Part shown: one piece after another, positions 16,833 to 27,400 of the stretch
Layout of the letters: each line of letters begins with the position of its first letter
How positions within the stretch are numbered: the first letter of the stretch is position 1
From: Aved-18 sp964606665
GTDB taxonomy: Bacteria; Cyanobacteriota; Vampirovibrionia; Obscuribacterales; Obscuribacteraceae
Assembly: GCA_964606665.1 (NCBI GenBank)
Contig: CAZSHS010000005.1
Span: 1 to 64,000 of the forward strand
Reading direction: 5' to 3'
DNA: 64,000 nucleotides
Position numbers and translations under genes: made by a program
Notes under the pieces: generated by a model
The model's input: the letters and a program-made list of their open reading frames with translations, nothing else
Told to the model about the DNA's origin: nothing
Databases searched by the model: none

Positions 16833-18425
16833 ATGCAGAAGTTTTATGTGACGACCGCTATCGATTACGTTAATGCAGTTCCACACATCGGGCACGCTTA
16901 TGAAAAAATCGCAGCGGATATTGTTGCTCGATATCACCGCATGCGCGGCAAAGAAGTTTATTTTCAAACCGGCGTCGACGAACACGGCTCCAAGGTTGAA
17001 AAGTCAGCGCATGAAACGGGAATGAGCCCCAAAGCCTTCTGCGACATGATGTCGAAGAAATTTCAAAACGCATGGGATAGTCTCAATCTTTCATACGACC
17101 ATTTTATTCGCACCACCGATGCTGAACACGAGAAAGCAATTCAATACATTTTTCAAAAATTAGTAGAATCGGGCGATATTTATAAAGGCAAATACATTGG
17201 TCTTTATTGCGACGGCTGCGAAGACTTCATTCGTGAGCGCGATTTGGCTGACGATGGCACCTGCCCAAACCATAAGAAGAAACCTAAAGAGCTAGAAGAA
17301 GAAAACTATTTTTTTCGCCTTTCGTACTACAAAGAAAATCTCAACAAGTGGCTTACTGCTTACCCAGACGCAGTCAAACCCGAGGGCCGCAAAAAAGAAA
17401 TTCTCAATCAGTTAAACGATCCAGAATTAGGAGACTTTTCTGTAACCCGCGCACGAAGCGCACTTACATGGGGCATTCCTGTACCGGGTCATGAAGAACA
17501 CGTCATCTATGTCTGGATAGATGCACTCTCCAACTACATAACCGGCGTTGGATATCCGCAGGACATGGACAAATTTAGAAAATTCTGGCCAGCCGATTTG
17601 CATTTAATCGGCAAAGACATCAATAAATTTCACAGCATTTACTGGCCGGCACTACTCATGGCACTTGGTTTAGAGCCTTGCAAAATGGTCTTCGCACATG
17701 GCTTTATCACTGTGCAAGGACAAAAAATCAGTAAGTCATTAGGCAATGTAATCGATCCAATTGCACTAGCTGAAACATTTGGTGCCGACGCAGTAAGATA
17801 CTATTTGTTTGCTGCCACACCATTTGACAGTGACGGTGATTTTTCCAAAGAACAATTTATTGCACGCACTAATGCAGAGCTTGCAAATAATTTGGGCAAC
17901 TTGCTCAATAGGACGCTTACACTAATCGAAAAAAATTGCGGTGGTATCATACCGGATCAAGACCCCGACCACACCCTTCGCATTCAGTCTAATGGTCTCA
18001 ATTCCATTATTGAGAAACACATGGAGAATCTGGAATTCGGCAAAGCTTTGAGCGCTATTTTTGCCATCGTTGATGAAGCAAACAAATACATGAACGATGA
18101 AGCGCCCTGGAAATTGTTCAAAGAGGGCAAGCAAAAAGAAGGCGAAGAAGTACTGTTTACCTGTCTTGAAGTGCTTAAACGCACAGCCATTTACATGTAC
18201 CCTTTTACTCCCAAACTAGCTGCCAATATCTGGTATCAAATAGGAAATGATGATGATGTCGCCATATTTGGTGACAGACCAGAAGACGGCATACTCGACT
18301 TGTTAAAACCTGGTATCAAAGTTCGCAATCAAGGTCCGGTATTCAAGCGCCTCGAAGATCCAGACGCTCCTCAAGATGAAGTTAAAGCGCCGGCAAAATC
18401 GGCAAAGTCACCTAAAAAGGGATAA
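16833..18425 (+). CDS. metG: Methionyl-tRNA synthetase
   Basis: This class I enzyme charges tRNA-Met. The 530-residue protein has the HIGH motif (18-21) in AVPHIGHAYEK. The zinc-knuckle region has Cys126, Cys129, Cys144 and His147. The KMSKS loop is written KISKS (298-302). The anticodon-binding helical domain follows. There is no C-terminal EMAP/tRNA-binding domain, only a short Lys/Pro-rich tail. A TATACT -10-like element lies upstream near 16780. The LRR gene follows after 5 bases, so metG-LRR-nadC-helicase look co-transcribed. Confidence 0.97.
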   Translation: MQKFYVTTAIDYVNAVPHIGHAYEKIAADIVARYHRMRGKEVYFQTGVDEHGSKVEKSAHETGMSPKAFCDMMSKKFQNAWDSLNLSYDHFIRTTDAEHEKAIQYIFQKLVESGDIYKGKYIGLYCDGCEDFIRERDLADDGTCPNHKKKPKELEEENYFFRLSYYKENLNKWLTAYPDAVKPEGRKKEILNQLNDPELGDFSVTRARSALTWGIPVPGHEEHVIYVWIDALSNYITGVGYPQDMDKFRKFWPADLHLIGKDINKFHSIYWPALLMALGLEPCKMVFAHGFITVQGQKISKSLGNVIDPIALAETFGADAVRYYLFAATPFDSDGDFSKEQFIARTNAELANNLGNLLNRTLTLIEKNCGGIIPDQDPDHTLRIQSNGLNSIIEKHMENLEFGKALSAIFAIVDEANKYMNDEAPWKLFKEGKQKEGEEVLFTCLEVLKRTAIYMYPFTPKLAANIWYQIGNDDDVAIFGDRPEDGILDLLKPGIKVRNQGPVFKRLEDPDAPQDEVKAPAKSAKSPKKG

Positions 18426-18430
18426 ATAAG

Positions 18431-19312
18431 ATGGAAACAAAAATCACTTTTCCCGACAAACTTTCACTGGGCAGTCTTTATTTAGCCGACCGCAATTTCC
18501 CCCACACACGTAAATGGGTAGGGGACGCCATGGGACAATTCACAGCAAACACACCGGCAAACAAAATGCTTGGCTTAGCTGTATCGGGGCATATCCGCGA
18601 TGACATTTTGACCGAGAAACTGACCGGACTGCAAACATTCGACAGTCTCGATTTGTCCACTGCTCGCTTTTCCGAGCCGATGCTCAAAACTGTCAGTCAG
18701 CTAAATTCACTAATCGAACTGAGACTCGATTTTGTTCCATTCACCGACTACCATATCGCTCAACTAGAGCCACTCTCTAAACTCAACACACTTTGGCTTT
18801 TGCAGACTCAAATCACCAATAAAGGTCTGCGCAATTTGCTTGGGCTAAAAGCACTCAAGCACCTAGTTTTGAAAAACACTGATATCTCAGATGGTGGCTT
18901 GATAAATCTCAAAGAAATTGCAACCCTGCAAAGTCTTGTGCTGCCAAAAGACATTACAGACAAAGGTCTTGAAGAGCTTAAAGACTGTAAATCACTCACT
19001 TATCTAGATTTGTCTTTCACCAAAATTACCGATGCTGGTATGGCGTATATTAGCTCGCTGAATGATTTACAAACGCTTTATTTGAGCGATACAGCCATTA
19101 GTGATGCAAGTATTGCTCATCTCAAAAATATGAGCAAATTGCACACTCTATTTGTGAGCGGCACTTCTGTCACAGATGCTTGCCTAACTACGATAGAACA
19201 ACTACCCGCACTTGGATTTATCGAAATGCGCGACAGCCGCGTCAGTGTCAAGGGCGTCAATGCCCTTCGCGCCAATCGCCCCAATCTTGAAATAATTGGA
19301 CCCGATTTCTAA
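18431..19312 (+). CDS. Leucine-rich repeat protein
   Basis: The 293-residue product contains about eight leucine-rich repeats from residue 45 on, of the type L..L..L.LS.T.I.D.G...L (for example LTYLDLSFTKITDAGMAYI; LQTLYLSDTAISDASIAHL). There is no signal peptide or membrane helix, so it is probably a cytoplasmic binding protein. The partner is not evident. It sits between metG (5 bases) and nadC (the TAATG junction overlaps by one base), so it is tightly coupled to nadC. Confidence 0.85.
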   Translation: METKITFPDKLSLGSLYLADRNFPHTRKWVGDAMGQFTANTPANKMLGLAVSGHIRDDILTEKLTGLQTFDSLDLSTARFSEPMLKTVSQLNSLIELRLDFVPFTDYHIAQLEPLSKLNTLWLLQTQITNKGLRNLLGLKALKHLVLKNTDISDGGLINLKEIATLQSLVLPKDITDKGLEELKDCKSLTYLDLSFTKITDAGMAYISSLNDLQTLYLSDTAISDASIAHLKNMSKLHTLFVSGTSVTDACLTTIEQLPALGFIEMRDSRVSVKGVNALRANRPNLEIIGPDF

Positions 19313-20169
19313 TGATCACTACGACAATTTCAGATTTAGCCAAACGCTCAATCGATTTATTCATCGAAGAAGATCTGGGCAAAGACCACCTGGATATCAC
19401 CACTGAGTCTGTCATTCCTGCTGACGTAACTGCAACAGCCAGTTTTCTTTTTAAACAAAACTGCGTCGTCGCAGGACTTAATTTGATGCCTGAAATTTTT
19501 AAACGATTCGATCCTTCGGTAAAAATAGAACTGATTGCAAAAGATGGTCAATCAATCGAAAACGCTCCAACCACTTTAGCCACTATCAAAGGCAATGCAC
19601 GAGCACTGCTTTCTGGTGAGCGCCTGGCACTCAATATCCTGCAAAGACTTTGCGGTGTTGCCACAGTAACTAAAAAATATGTCGAATTAGCTTTGCCGCT
19701 GAACATAAAAATTCTAGATACTCGCAAGACCACTCCCGGAATGCGTGTTTTTGAAAAAATGGCAGTCGAAATCGCAGGCGGGACCAACCATCGCTTCGGA
19801 CTTTATGACCAGGTTTTGATTAAAGACAATCATTTAGTGGTGGCAGGTAGTATAACCAAAGCAGTACAACAAGCTCGCGAAAAATATCCTGGTGTAGTTG
19901 TCGAAGTCGAAACCACAAATGAAACTCAAGTCAAAGAAGCTTTTGATTGCAAAGCAGACATCATCATGCTCGACAACATGAAGCCAGAAATGATTAGACG
20001 CTGTATCGACTTAACTGGTGGCAAAGCCAAATTCGAATTGTCTGGTGGCATCAATTTATCCAACATAAAAGACTATTTGATTCCCGGTGTTTATGCCATT
20101 TCGGTAGGAGCGCTTACACATTCGGCACCATCAATAGATATCAGTTTAGAATTCGGATTTTCGAACTAA
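19312..20169 (+). CDS. nadC: Nicotinate-nucleotide pyrophosphorylase (quinolinate phosphoribosyltransferase)
   Basis: NadC joins quinolinate and PRPP to give nicotinate mononucleotide, releasing CO2, in de novo NAD synthesis. The 285 residues contain the family blocks EDLGKDHLDITTES, LSGERLALNILQRLCGVAT, LDTRKTTPGMR, AGGTNHRFGLYDQVLIKDNH and the C-terminal ELSGGINLSNIKDYLIPGV. Length is normal. The ATG at 19312 overlaps the stop of the LRR gene by one base. nadA and nadB are not in the window. Confidence 0.96.
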   Translation: MITTTISDLAKRSIDLFIEEDLGKDHLDITTESVIPADVTATASFLFKQNCVVAGLNLMPEIFKRFDPSVKIELIAKDGQSIENAPTTLATIKGNARALLSGERLALNILQRLCGVATVTKKYVELALPLNIKILDTRKTTPGMRVFEKMAVEIAGGTNHRFGLYDQVLIKDNHLVVAGSITKAVQQAREKYPGVVVEVETTNETQVKEAFDCKADIIMLDNMKPEMIRRCIDLTGGKAKFELSGGINLSNIKDYLIPGVYAISVGALTHSAPSIDISLEFGFSN

Positions 20170-20172
20170 GTC

Positions 20173-23013
20173 ATGTTCGAAGAACTATCCTTTTTGCTTC
20201 CGCTGCGCGGATACCAAACAGAGATAATCGAATTAGCCCATGAAAAGCTAGCTTTGGGCGAGCGTGAATTAAACATTGTCGCACCACCTGGCGCAGGCAA
20301 AACAATTATTGGTTTGCAACTAATTTGCGACTTAAAAATCAAGACCCTTGTTTTGTGTCCCAATACAACAATCCAGAATCAGTGGATCAAAAAGCTGGAA
20401 CTGTTCATTTCCCCTGAAACCAAGACTATTGCGGCATCTGACGTAATTGGCAAGTCAGAAAAAAAACCTCAACCGATATCGGTTCACACTTACCAGGCAT
20501 TATCTACACCTGAGCGCGAACAGGAATTAATAATTAAATCAGCCCATGAATCTTGGCTCGAAGAAATAAATGGCGATCAAGAACGCATAGACCAAATGCG
20601 CGATTACAATCCCAAAGCTTACGCCAAAGAAATGGCAAGACACAAGCGCAGAGCCCGTCGCCGCCTAATCGACACCCTAACACTTGAGCAAGCATTACAC
20701 ACAAAAGCACTCAAATTCGTACAATCGCTCAAAGAACAAAATTATGGACTAATAGTTCTAGACGAATGCCACCATCTTACCGAATATTGGGCGAGCATTA
20801 TTTCTAAAATAATCGAGTATCTAGATAACCCACTAATCATCGGGCTTACAGCTACTCCTCCTGAAGGAAAATCGAATCAACAAAAATCTAGATATTTAAA
20901 ATTAGTGGGAGAAATTGACTACGAAGTACCAACTCCAGCCCTTGTTAAAGACGGCAGCCTTGCGCCTTATCAAGACTTAGTCTATTTCACAAAACCGACA
21001 AAAGACGAAGCGAGTTTCTTGCAGGATCATTCAAAACGATTTAACGAACTAATTGCTAATCTTAGTCAGAGTGAACTTTTCAAAGGTTGGCTTTATGGCA
21101 AAAGTGTCGAATTCAAAAAGGATCATTTCATAGAATTTCTGCAAGACGATGAACAGTTAACCTTGGCAATCTGTCGAGGAATCTGGCGCAATAAGCTAGA
21201 ATTGCCCTCTCAAGTAAACAAATCTTCCTTCGTGATGCAAGAGCCATCAACTAGTGATTGGCTCTTAATGCTTGAAGATTTTTGTCTTCGCTATTTAAAA
21301 ATCAGTCCAGACGAAATGCAGCATTCTTATTTGTCAGAACTAAAAGTAAGTTTGAGAATGCTAGGTTATAACTTATCTGAAACAGGCATTAATGTGGGCG
21401 CTTCGACCGTGGACAAAACTCTAGCATTAAGCGCGAGCAAAGCTAACGCATGTTGTGAAATTTTGTCATACGAATACAAAAATCTAGAAGGTAAATTGCG
21501 CGCGGCCATAGTTTGCGATTTTGAAGGAGCGGCATTAGCTGTATTTGAAACACTGCTCAAAGACAACATTTCAATGCTTGTTCACCCCATTTTGGTCACC
21601 GGCTCAAGATTGCACATAGACCCAAGCTTGATGCGCAAAGTGCAACGCGAGGCCAAAGGCGGACCTGTCGAATTCAAAGACACTCCTCATTCAGGAATGA
21701 GCGTCAAAGGCATCGAGCATCCAGTCAAGCTTGTCACGGCCCTTCTTGAAAGAGGCGTTAGCCAGTGTTTAATTGGAACCCGCGGAATCCTAGGAGAAGG
21801 CTGGGACAGTCCATCGCTCAATACTCTCATTGACCTTACTGCTATTACCACCAGTACTGGTATCAAACAATTACGTGGCAGATCTTTGCGCAAGTCTGAA
21901 AATGGAGCTGAAGACCTAAATTATCAGCTAAAAGTGGCAAACAATTGGGACATCATTTGTGTATATCCGCAAATGGAAAAAGGTTTGAACGACTTCAATA
22001 GATTCGACAAAAAACACAAAGACTTTTTTGGACTTTCATTTCAAGACAATATTGAATGTGGTATCAGACGGATGCATCCAGCTTTTTCAAATCTCAAAGC
22101 CGATGAAATTATCGCCTCTCAAGACGAGTTCAATCAAGAAATGCTAGAGCGAGCTATTGCACGCGACTCGGTATACAAAAGATGGAAAATTGGAGAACCT
22201 TATCACAACACTCCCTCTCCTTCTTTAGAAATTACTGCGGTGCCCAAGTTGTCTTTGAGTCCGCCTTTTGTCCAGCATAATCAAAATTATGACGAGCATC
22301 GCCATCAATTAATTGTGCAACGCTCAAACGATCGAATGGCATGGAGTATCGCATCAATTGCAACTTCGCTTGCCACTTATGCTGGCATAATTTCATTTGG
22401 CATGCCAGCAAATGCTGCTATTACACCAGTAATAATCATTCTAGGGCTTGGATTTTTGGTAGCACGGATATCGGCTAGCAAACTAAATAAAGAACTAGAA
22501 AACAAATTGATTGTGCGCGAAGATCAAATGACAGTTTTAAAGCGCATGCTCGATGCCACACTTGAAGCGTTGCAAGAGTGTGATTTCGCACCCAGATCAA
22601 TTTCTACAGACCAAATAGAAATATCCGAAGTTAGCAAAAACAGCTATCGTGTGCAAATGCAAAATCTCGATTCGATTGCAGCAAAAAATATCGCACGCTC
22701 GCTTGAGGAAGTGATGATGCCCGTCATCAGCCAACCTTATGTGATACCAAAATACGAGTACTCGGCAGGTGAAATCGAACCCGAAATTTATTTCAAACAT
22801 TATTTGGAAGGTAAATTGACGCCCTACATTTCGTCTTACCATCCAGTTCCAGCATTACTTGCACGCTCAGCCAAAGGACGCGAAGCTTTCGAGCGCGCCT
22901 GGAATGAGCACGTAAGTCCGGGCTCAGTGATTGCGCTTGAATCTAATCCAGAAGATCTGAACAAATACTTCGGCATTGGACCAAGCGTTGCTCAACGCAT
23001 GCTCTGGAGCTAG
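20173..23013 (+). CDS. SF2 DEAD/DEAH-type helicase with C-terminal membrane segments
   Basis: The 946-residue protein starts with a helicase/ATPase core: LRGYQ (11-15), Walker A PPGAGKT (38-44), DECHH (197-201) and LTATP (about 225-229). The second RecA-like domain has GTRGILGEGWDSPS (about 535-548) and QLRGRSLR (about 566-573). A long insert at about 280-440 separates the two. After residue 700 the protein is unusual. Two hydrophobic segments (about 722-743 and 750-766) look like membrane helices. A helical/beta region follows, and the last 20 residues (NKYFGIGPSVAQRM) resemble a helix-hairpin-helix. I cannot assign a substrate. The gene starts 3 bases after nadC. Confidence 0.85.
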   Translation: MFEELSFLLPLRGYQTEIIELAHEKLALGERELNIVAPPGAGKTIIGLQLICDLKIKTLVLCPNTTIQNQWIKKLELFISPETKTIAASDVIGKSEKKPQPISVHTYQALSTPEREQELIIKSAHESWLEEINGDQERIDQMRDYNPKAYAKEMARHKRRARRRLIDTLTLEQALHTKALKFVQSLKEQNYGLIVLDECHHLTEYWASIISKIIEYLDNPLIIGLTATPPEGKSNQQKSRYLKLVGEIDYEVPTPALVKDGSLAPYQDLVYFTKPTKDEASFLQDHSKRFNELIANLSQSELFKGWLYGKSVEFKKDHFIEFLQDDEQLTLAICRGIWRNKLELPSQVNKSSFVMQEPSTSDWLLMLEDFCLRYLKISPDEMQHSYLSELKVSLRMLGYNLSETGINVGASTVDKTLALSASKANACCEILSYEYKNLEGKLRAAIVCDFEGAALAVFETLLKDNISMLVHPILVTGSRLHIDPSLMRKVQREAKGGPVEFKDTPHSGMSVKGIEHPVKLVTALLERGVSQCLIGTRGILGEGWDSPSLNTLIDLTAITTSTGIKQLRGRSLRKSENGAEDLNYQLKVANNWDIICVYPQMEKGLNDFNRFDKKHKDFFGLSFQDNIECGIRRMHPAFSNLKADEIIASQDEFNQEMLERAIARDSVYKRWKIGEPYHNTPSPSLEITAVPKLSLSPPFVQHNQNYDEHRHQLIVQRSNDRMAWSIASIATSLATYAGIISFGMPANAAITPVIIILGLGFLVARISASKLNKELENKLIVREDQMTVLKRMLDATLEALQECDFAPRSISTDQIEISEVSKNSYRVQMQNLDSIAAKNIARSLEEVMMPVISQPYVIPKYEYSAGEIEPEIYFKHYLEGKLTPYISSYHPVPALLARSAKGREAFERAWNEHVSPGSVIALESNPEDLNKYFGIGPSVAQRMLWS

Positions 23014-23024
23014 ACTAAGTTTGA

Positions 23025-23420
23025 TTAGGAGCTGCAACGCTGACTCGCGCAGCACTTCATATATTTGCGATTGAGAAAATGCGATGTGATGATAAGCGCA
23101 TTGCCAAGGGTAATAACCGGCAATTCAAGCGCTTCTTCCAAACAGAAAGTAGCAAGCAAGACCAGGGTCAAACCGCAAAGCATCGGATAAAGCACTCGGT
23201 GTTTATGGTGCTGGAAATAGCCAGGCAAAATGCCCATAAAGCAGAAGGTGACGACGAATCCAGCAAGGCTCCAATGCACTGCTTCTTCCGAAACGCCAGT
23301 TCCCAGGAAAGGCAGCGCTGTAATGACGAAAGGCATGACCAGACAATGGATGGCACAGAGCCCTGAGGCTCCAATACCTAAAACGTCGGCGGCTCTGATA
23401 ACTTGGGTTCTTGTTGGCAT
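23025..23420 (-). CDS. MerC domain membrane protein
   Basis: The 131 residues form four hydrophobic segments. The MerC signature GLCAIHCLVMPF (20-31) holds a Cys pair in the first segment, and the last residues hold a Cys-rich tail (MKCCASQRCSS). MerC proteins transport mercuric or related thiophilic metal ions in mer operons, but stand-alone relatives are common and their substrate is unknown. No mer genes are present. The gene converges on the helicase with an 11-base gap. Confidence 0.8.
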   Translation of the reverse strand: MPTRTQVIRAADVLGIGASGLCAIHCLVMPFVITALPFLGTGVSEEAVHWSLAGFVVTFCFMGILPGYFQHHKHRVLYPMLCGLTLVLLATFCLEEALELPVITLGNALIITSHFLNRKYMKCCASQRCSS

Positions 23421-23638
23421 CGCTCCATTGTAGCCAAGGATCTGGAAACGATTTCCATTTTAAGAATCTATTTCGTTTCCTATATCGGAACGCCTATCTC
23501 AAGAAGCCATCACCCTTAATGTTCTGCGGTTTTGATAGTTTCTTTATATACATTTACAGCTTCTTTAGGCGGCGTTTATCTTGTCTCGCTATCAATAGTA
23601 GTGGTGGACTAGCACAGGAGACGCAAAAGCGATAAGCA

Positions 23639-24298
23639 ATGAAAGCAGCACCAGCGCAAGCGATAATGTTAATTTTCCTCTTTTTGATTCTGGGCATTTA
23701 TTTATTGCAACCCAAACAGACTCAAGTTACCGAAAGTGGAAGTTTGCAAGGACTGCATTCTCTCAATATTCAAGACATTGGCCCGTGGGTAGTCAATCCT
23801 TCAGGCGTGCTCACCAAGCCAGATTCAGAAGTGTTAGCCTTGAATAATGAGTTATGCGCGCTCACACAAAACCGCTTAAGTGGCGAAGCTGTAACATTTG
23901 ACGCATCAAAGAGTGCGCCTAAATTGAAGCTTCTGCTTAATTACGGCAACGACCAATCGAAGCTTGCCTTGCGAGGCACGCGTCAATTAAACTCGTTGAA
24001 ACTTGTGCTGGAAGACGATGTAGACCTCCATCGCCAGCCAGCCAAAGTGGTGCCAATAGTTACCTGGTCTGCCTCAATTGATACCACAGATGGTTCAGGT
24101 ACTGAAAAAGAAATTCGCGCACAATACATGCAATTGTTGGATATATTCTTGAATGATTTGCGCAATGCGCATGGCGTGGCTGGTGGCAAAAGCAATAGTG
24201 CTGGTGGCGAGGGTGCTCAGACCGTAACCGCTAGTCCAACGACTCACGCGATGGTGCTGCAAGTGCTCCCTACAGAGTTAATAAAAGCAAGCCTGTAA
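23639..24298 (+). CDS. Membrane-anchored protein of unknown function
   Basis: The 219-residue product has one N-terminal hydrophobic segment (about 9-23, IMLIFLFLILGIYLL). The remainder is presumably exported and resembles no family I know. The exported part begins with a Gln/Ser/Gly-rich stretch, then an alternating beta-like region (APKLKLLLNYGNDQSKLALR; LKLVLEDDVDLHRQPAKVVP). It ends in a low-complexity Gly/Ser/Thr tail. It precedes the first Clp-N array gene by 174 bases on the same strand and could belong with it. Confidence 0.6.
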   Translation: MKAAPAQAIMLIFLFLILGIYLLQPKQTQVTESGSLQGLHSLNIQDIGPWVVNPSGVLTKPDSEVLALNNELCALTQNRLSGEAVTFDASKSAPKLKLLLNYGNDQSKLALRGTRQLNSLKLVLEDDVDLHRQPAKVVPIVTWSASIDTTDGSGTEKEIRAQYMQLLDIFLNDLRNAHGVAGGKSNSAGGEGAQTVTASPTTHAMVLQVLPTELIKASL

Positions 24299-24472
24299 AC
24301 GCAGGCTGAGCAGGCGTCGGATTGGCTGATGTGAGATAATCTGCGCGTTTTTAATACCTGCTGAACCTGTGCGGGTTTCAGCTTATTGCTTACGCATGAA
24401 CAACCTCTGCGCAATTCACAACTTATAGGTGAACTTCTTGCCCAACCTAATCTTCTATGTAAAGATGGAAGG

Positions 24473-27400
24473 ATGTTCGAAAAGCTTGGACCAGAAGCTA
24501 GAGATATCATCGTTCTGTCGCAAGAAATCGCTCAGTCCATGGGGCATGGCGAAGTGCGCGGCGAACACTTATTGCTTGCGCTCTTTAAGCGAATGGATAA
24601 AGAACTCGCAAGCGAATTCGCCGACATTGACATAACATACGAGCAGTTGTTTTCGGCAATTCAAGCTGACCACCCGACCAAAGATTCGGTGCTTGAAGGC
24701 GAGTTCGTTGAGCTAAGTGCTGAAGCGCAAATCGTTATTGTTCGAAGTGAGCAGGAAGCAAAACGATTAAATTCAAAATTCGTTCTGCCCAAGCATCTTT
24801 TTATTGCTTTTGAATGGTACGGCGTGGCTGAGCGCGGAAACTTTTATGCCTGGGAATTATTGAAAAAATCAGGTCCAGAACACAAGATTCGTACATTGTT
24901 TGGAAACATAGAATTTCGCACTCCTCACAAGAAAAAAGATAAACCAACCAAAGCAAGAAGGCGAACTGATCTCGAAAGCGCAAGGGCAAATTCTAACGTC
25001 ATTAGAGCCGCGCAATTCGAAGCCCGAAGTATGGGTCATAACCTTATAGGCCCCGAACACATCTTACTTGCATTTGCGTCTGATTCTCAGACTTTAGGGG
25101 CCCAATTATTGTGGATGCTTGGCATTTACGCATTAGATTTGAGATCTCAGTTGGAAGCAAAATTCCCACCTCACACTGGATATGTCCCTCAAGAAATACC
25201 TTTTTCAGATGATGCAAAAAGCATTTTAGAGCTTTCTTTTGAATGCGCACGATCATGTGGTGACAACTTCATAGGTGATGAACACATTCTTTTGGCGTTC
25301 GTTCGCATAGGCAAAAAGACGAACTTCCAAGCATGGCAAATACTACTAAAAAATCTTTTGGATAAAAACGCCGATCTTGAGAAGATTGTTGAAAGAATGC
25401 TTTCTGAAAGAAAAGTTTTTCCTTTACAAAAGTTTCCAGTACAGCCAGCTCCAGCCCTAAATTCCACAGTTAGAAAAGACGATCCGGTTTTGGACTGGAT
25501 TTCTGCCGAGTCTTTTGAAAGCAAATACGAAATATTGGAAGCCGCGCAAGATGCCGCATTTAAACACGGTCACAATAAAGTTGGCACACAATATTTGTTA
25601 TATGCATTGGCTCGTACACCAGGTACAGTGGCATGCGAGGCGCTAGATGCAATTGGGCTTCATCCAAACGCCATCGACAGAATATTACTTGAAAAGTTTG
25701 GTCGCGGTCCACTCAAGATGAAGACTGCAATGATGTACACACAATCGATTCCATTAATTGCAGCATGCGCCAAAGAAATTGCCGCCAAGCGCGATTCTGA
25801 TGAAATCGCAGGTGAGGATTGGCTTCGTGCAATTATCAAAATCGGAAAACAATTCGATGGTTGTGTTGCATGGGAGATTATTTGCAATACTGGAATGCAA
25901 GATTTGCTTGAAGAGTTTCTAGCAAATAACAAAGAGAATCGAATAGATGCCATTCAAGAATTGCGAAAGAAAACAAAACCAGCCAGCGTTGTGAACGTGT
26001 CTGATACCGAACTTGATCGCATCTTTGAAAAAATGCTTATCAAAACCTTTGATGACGCACCTCCCAAATATCCGGACCTGAGTGATTCCTGGAAAAAATC
26101 GGTAGACGCTCAAAAACTCAAAAACAAGCACGAGATCTTTGAAGCAGCGCAGGAAGCTGCGCTAAAACATGGACATCGCAAAGTTGGAACTCAATATCTG
26201 CTATTTGCTTTAGCGCGGGCACCAAATTCGGTGACATCTAGAATTTTGGAAGAAATCGGATTAAATCCGATCGAGCTGAGTAGATTAATCTTAGAAAAAT
26301 ATGAGCGCGGTCCCTATACGGCTAAATATAAAACAGTTTTTTCCGAAGGCTTTGTTTGTGTGTATGAGCTTGCATGCGAAATAGCTAAAAATTCGGGTTT
26401 TGACTATGTGGAAAGTATACATTTTCTTTCTGCCATCGCTCAAGCCGGGAGACGATTCGCCGGTTGCCTCGCTTGGGAACTAATTTGCAAGTCAGGCAAA
26501 CAAGAAAAATTTGAAGAACTACTTTCCAGTCCAAGTCATCTTATGCACGCCAATAAGATCAGTCAGCATCAGGGAATTAACGACTTTCAAAATAAATCAA
26601 AAAGCAGCAAAGCACCAGCTAGCATGCAAGATTATTTTTCGAATGAAACCGTTTTGCTATTCCAAAACGCCAAACAAGAAGCTCGCTTGCTGAATCATAC
26701 TGCCATAGGAGCCGAACACTTGTTCTTAAGTTTACTAGCTATGGCTAGTTCAGAATTTTCTGATAAGTTGGTTGAACTAAATTTCAATTTACTTGAAGCA
26801 AGAGAGGCTTTAAAAGTGGTTTCGGGCAGAGGAAAGAAAAAGAGCAACAAAGAGATTCCGCTTGCAGACAACGCAAAAAAACTTCTAGAAATTGCATACG
26901 ATCAGACAAGACAGTATGGTAAAACGCAGGTTGAACCACTTCACATCTTAATTGCAATCTCCAAAATGCCCCAAGATGACACGGTTTCAAAAGTACTTGC
27001 TCAGCTAGGCATCAAACAAAATTGGGTTGCTGAAATACTTCAAATCCTTAATCCCACGCTTGCAACTGAAGTCAAACAAAAGCGTCAATATATTCCTGAA
27101 AATGCTGAACGAACAATTCCTGAAAACTTTTCGCAGACATCAATTCGTGTAGTTGAAAACGCGCACAAAGAGGCATGGAGATTTGGATATCCCAAAATCC
27201 AGCCGGAGCATCTTTTGCTTGGATTGATCAAAGAAACATCTAACGAAGTTTCATCTATGTTTGTGTCGCGAAGAGTAACCATCAAAAAACTTGAAGATGA
27301 ACTAAATAGGTTAAAAGATAGAGGACCAGGTGGAAGTTCAATACTTTATTTAAGTGATATGGTCAAAGAAATATTTGAGCTTGCAAGCAATGAAGCAGAA

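Noticed and set aside
23025..23420. Mercury-resistance locus
   Set aside because: Only a MerC-like gene is present; no merR, merA, merP or merT nearby.
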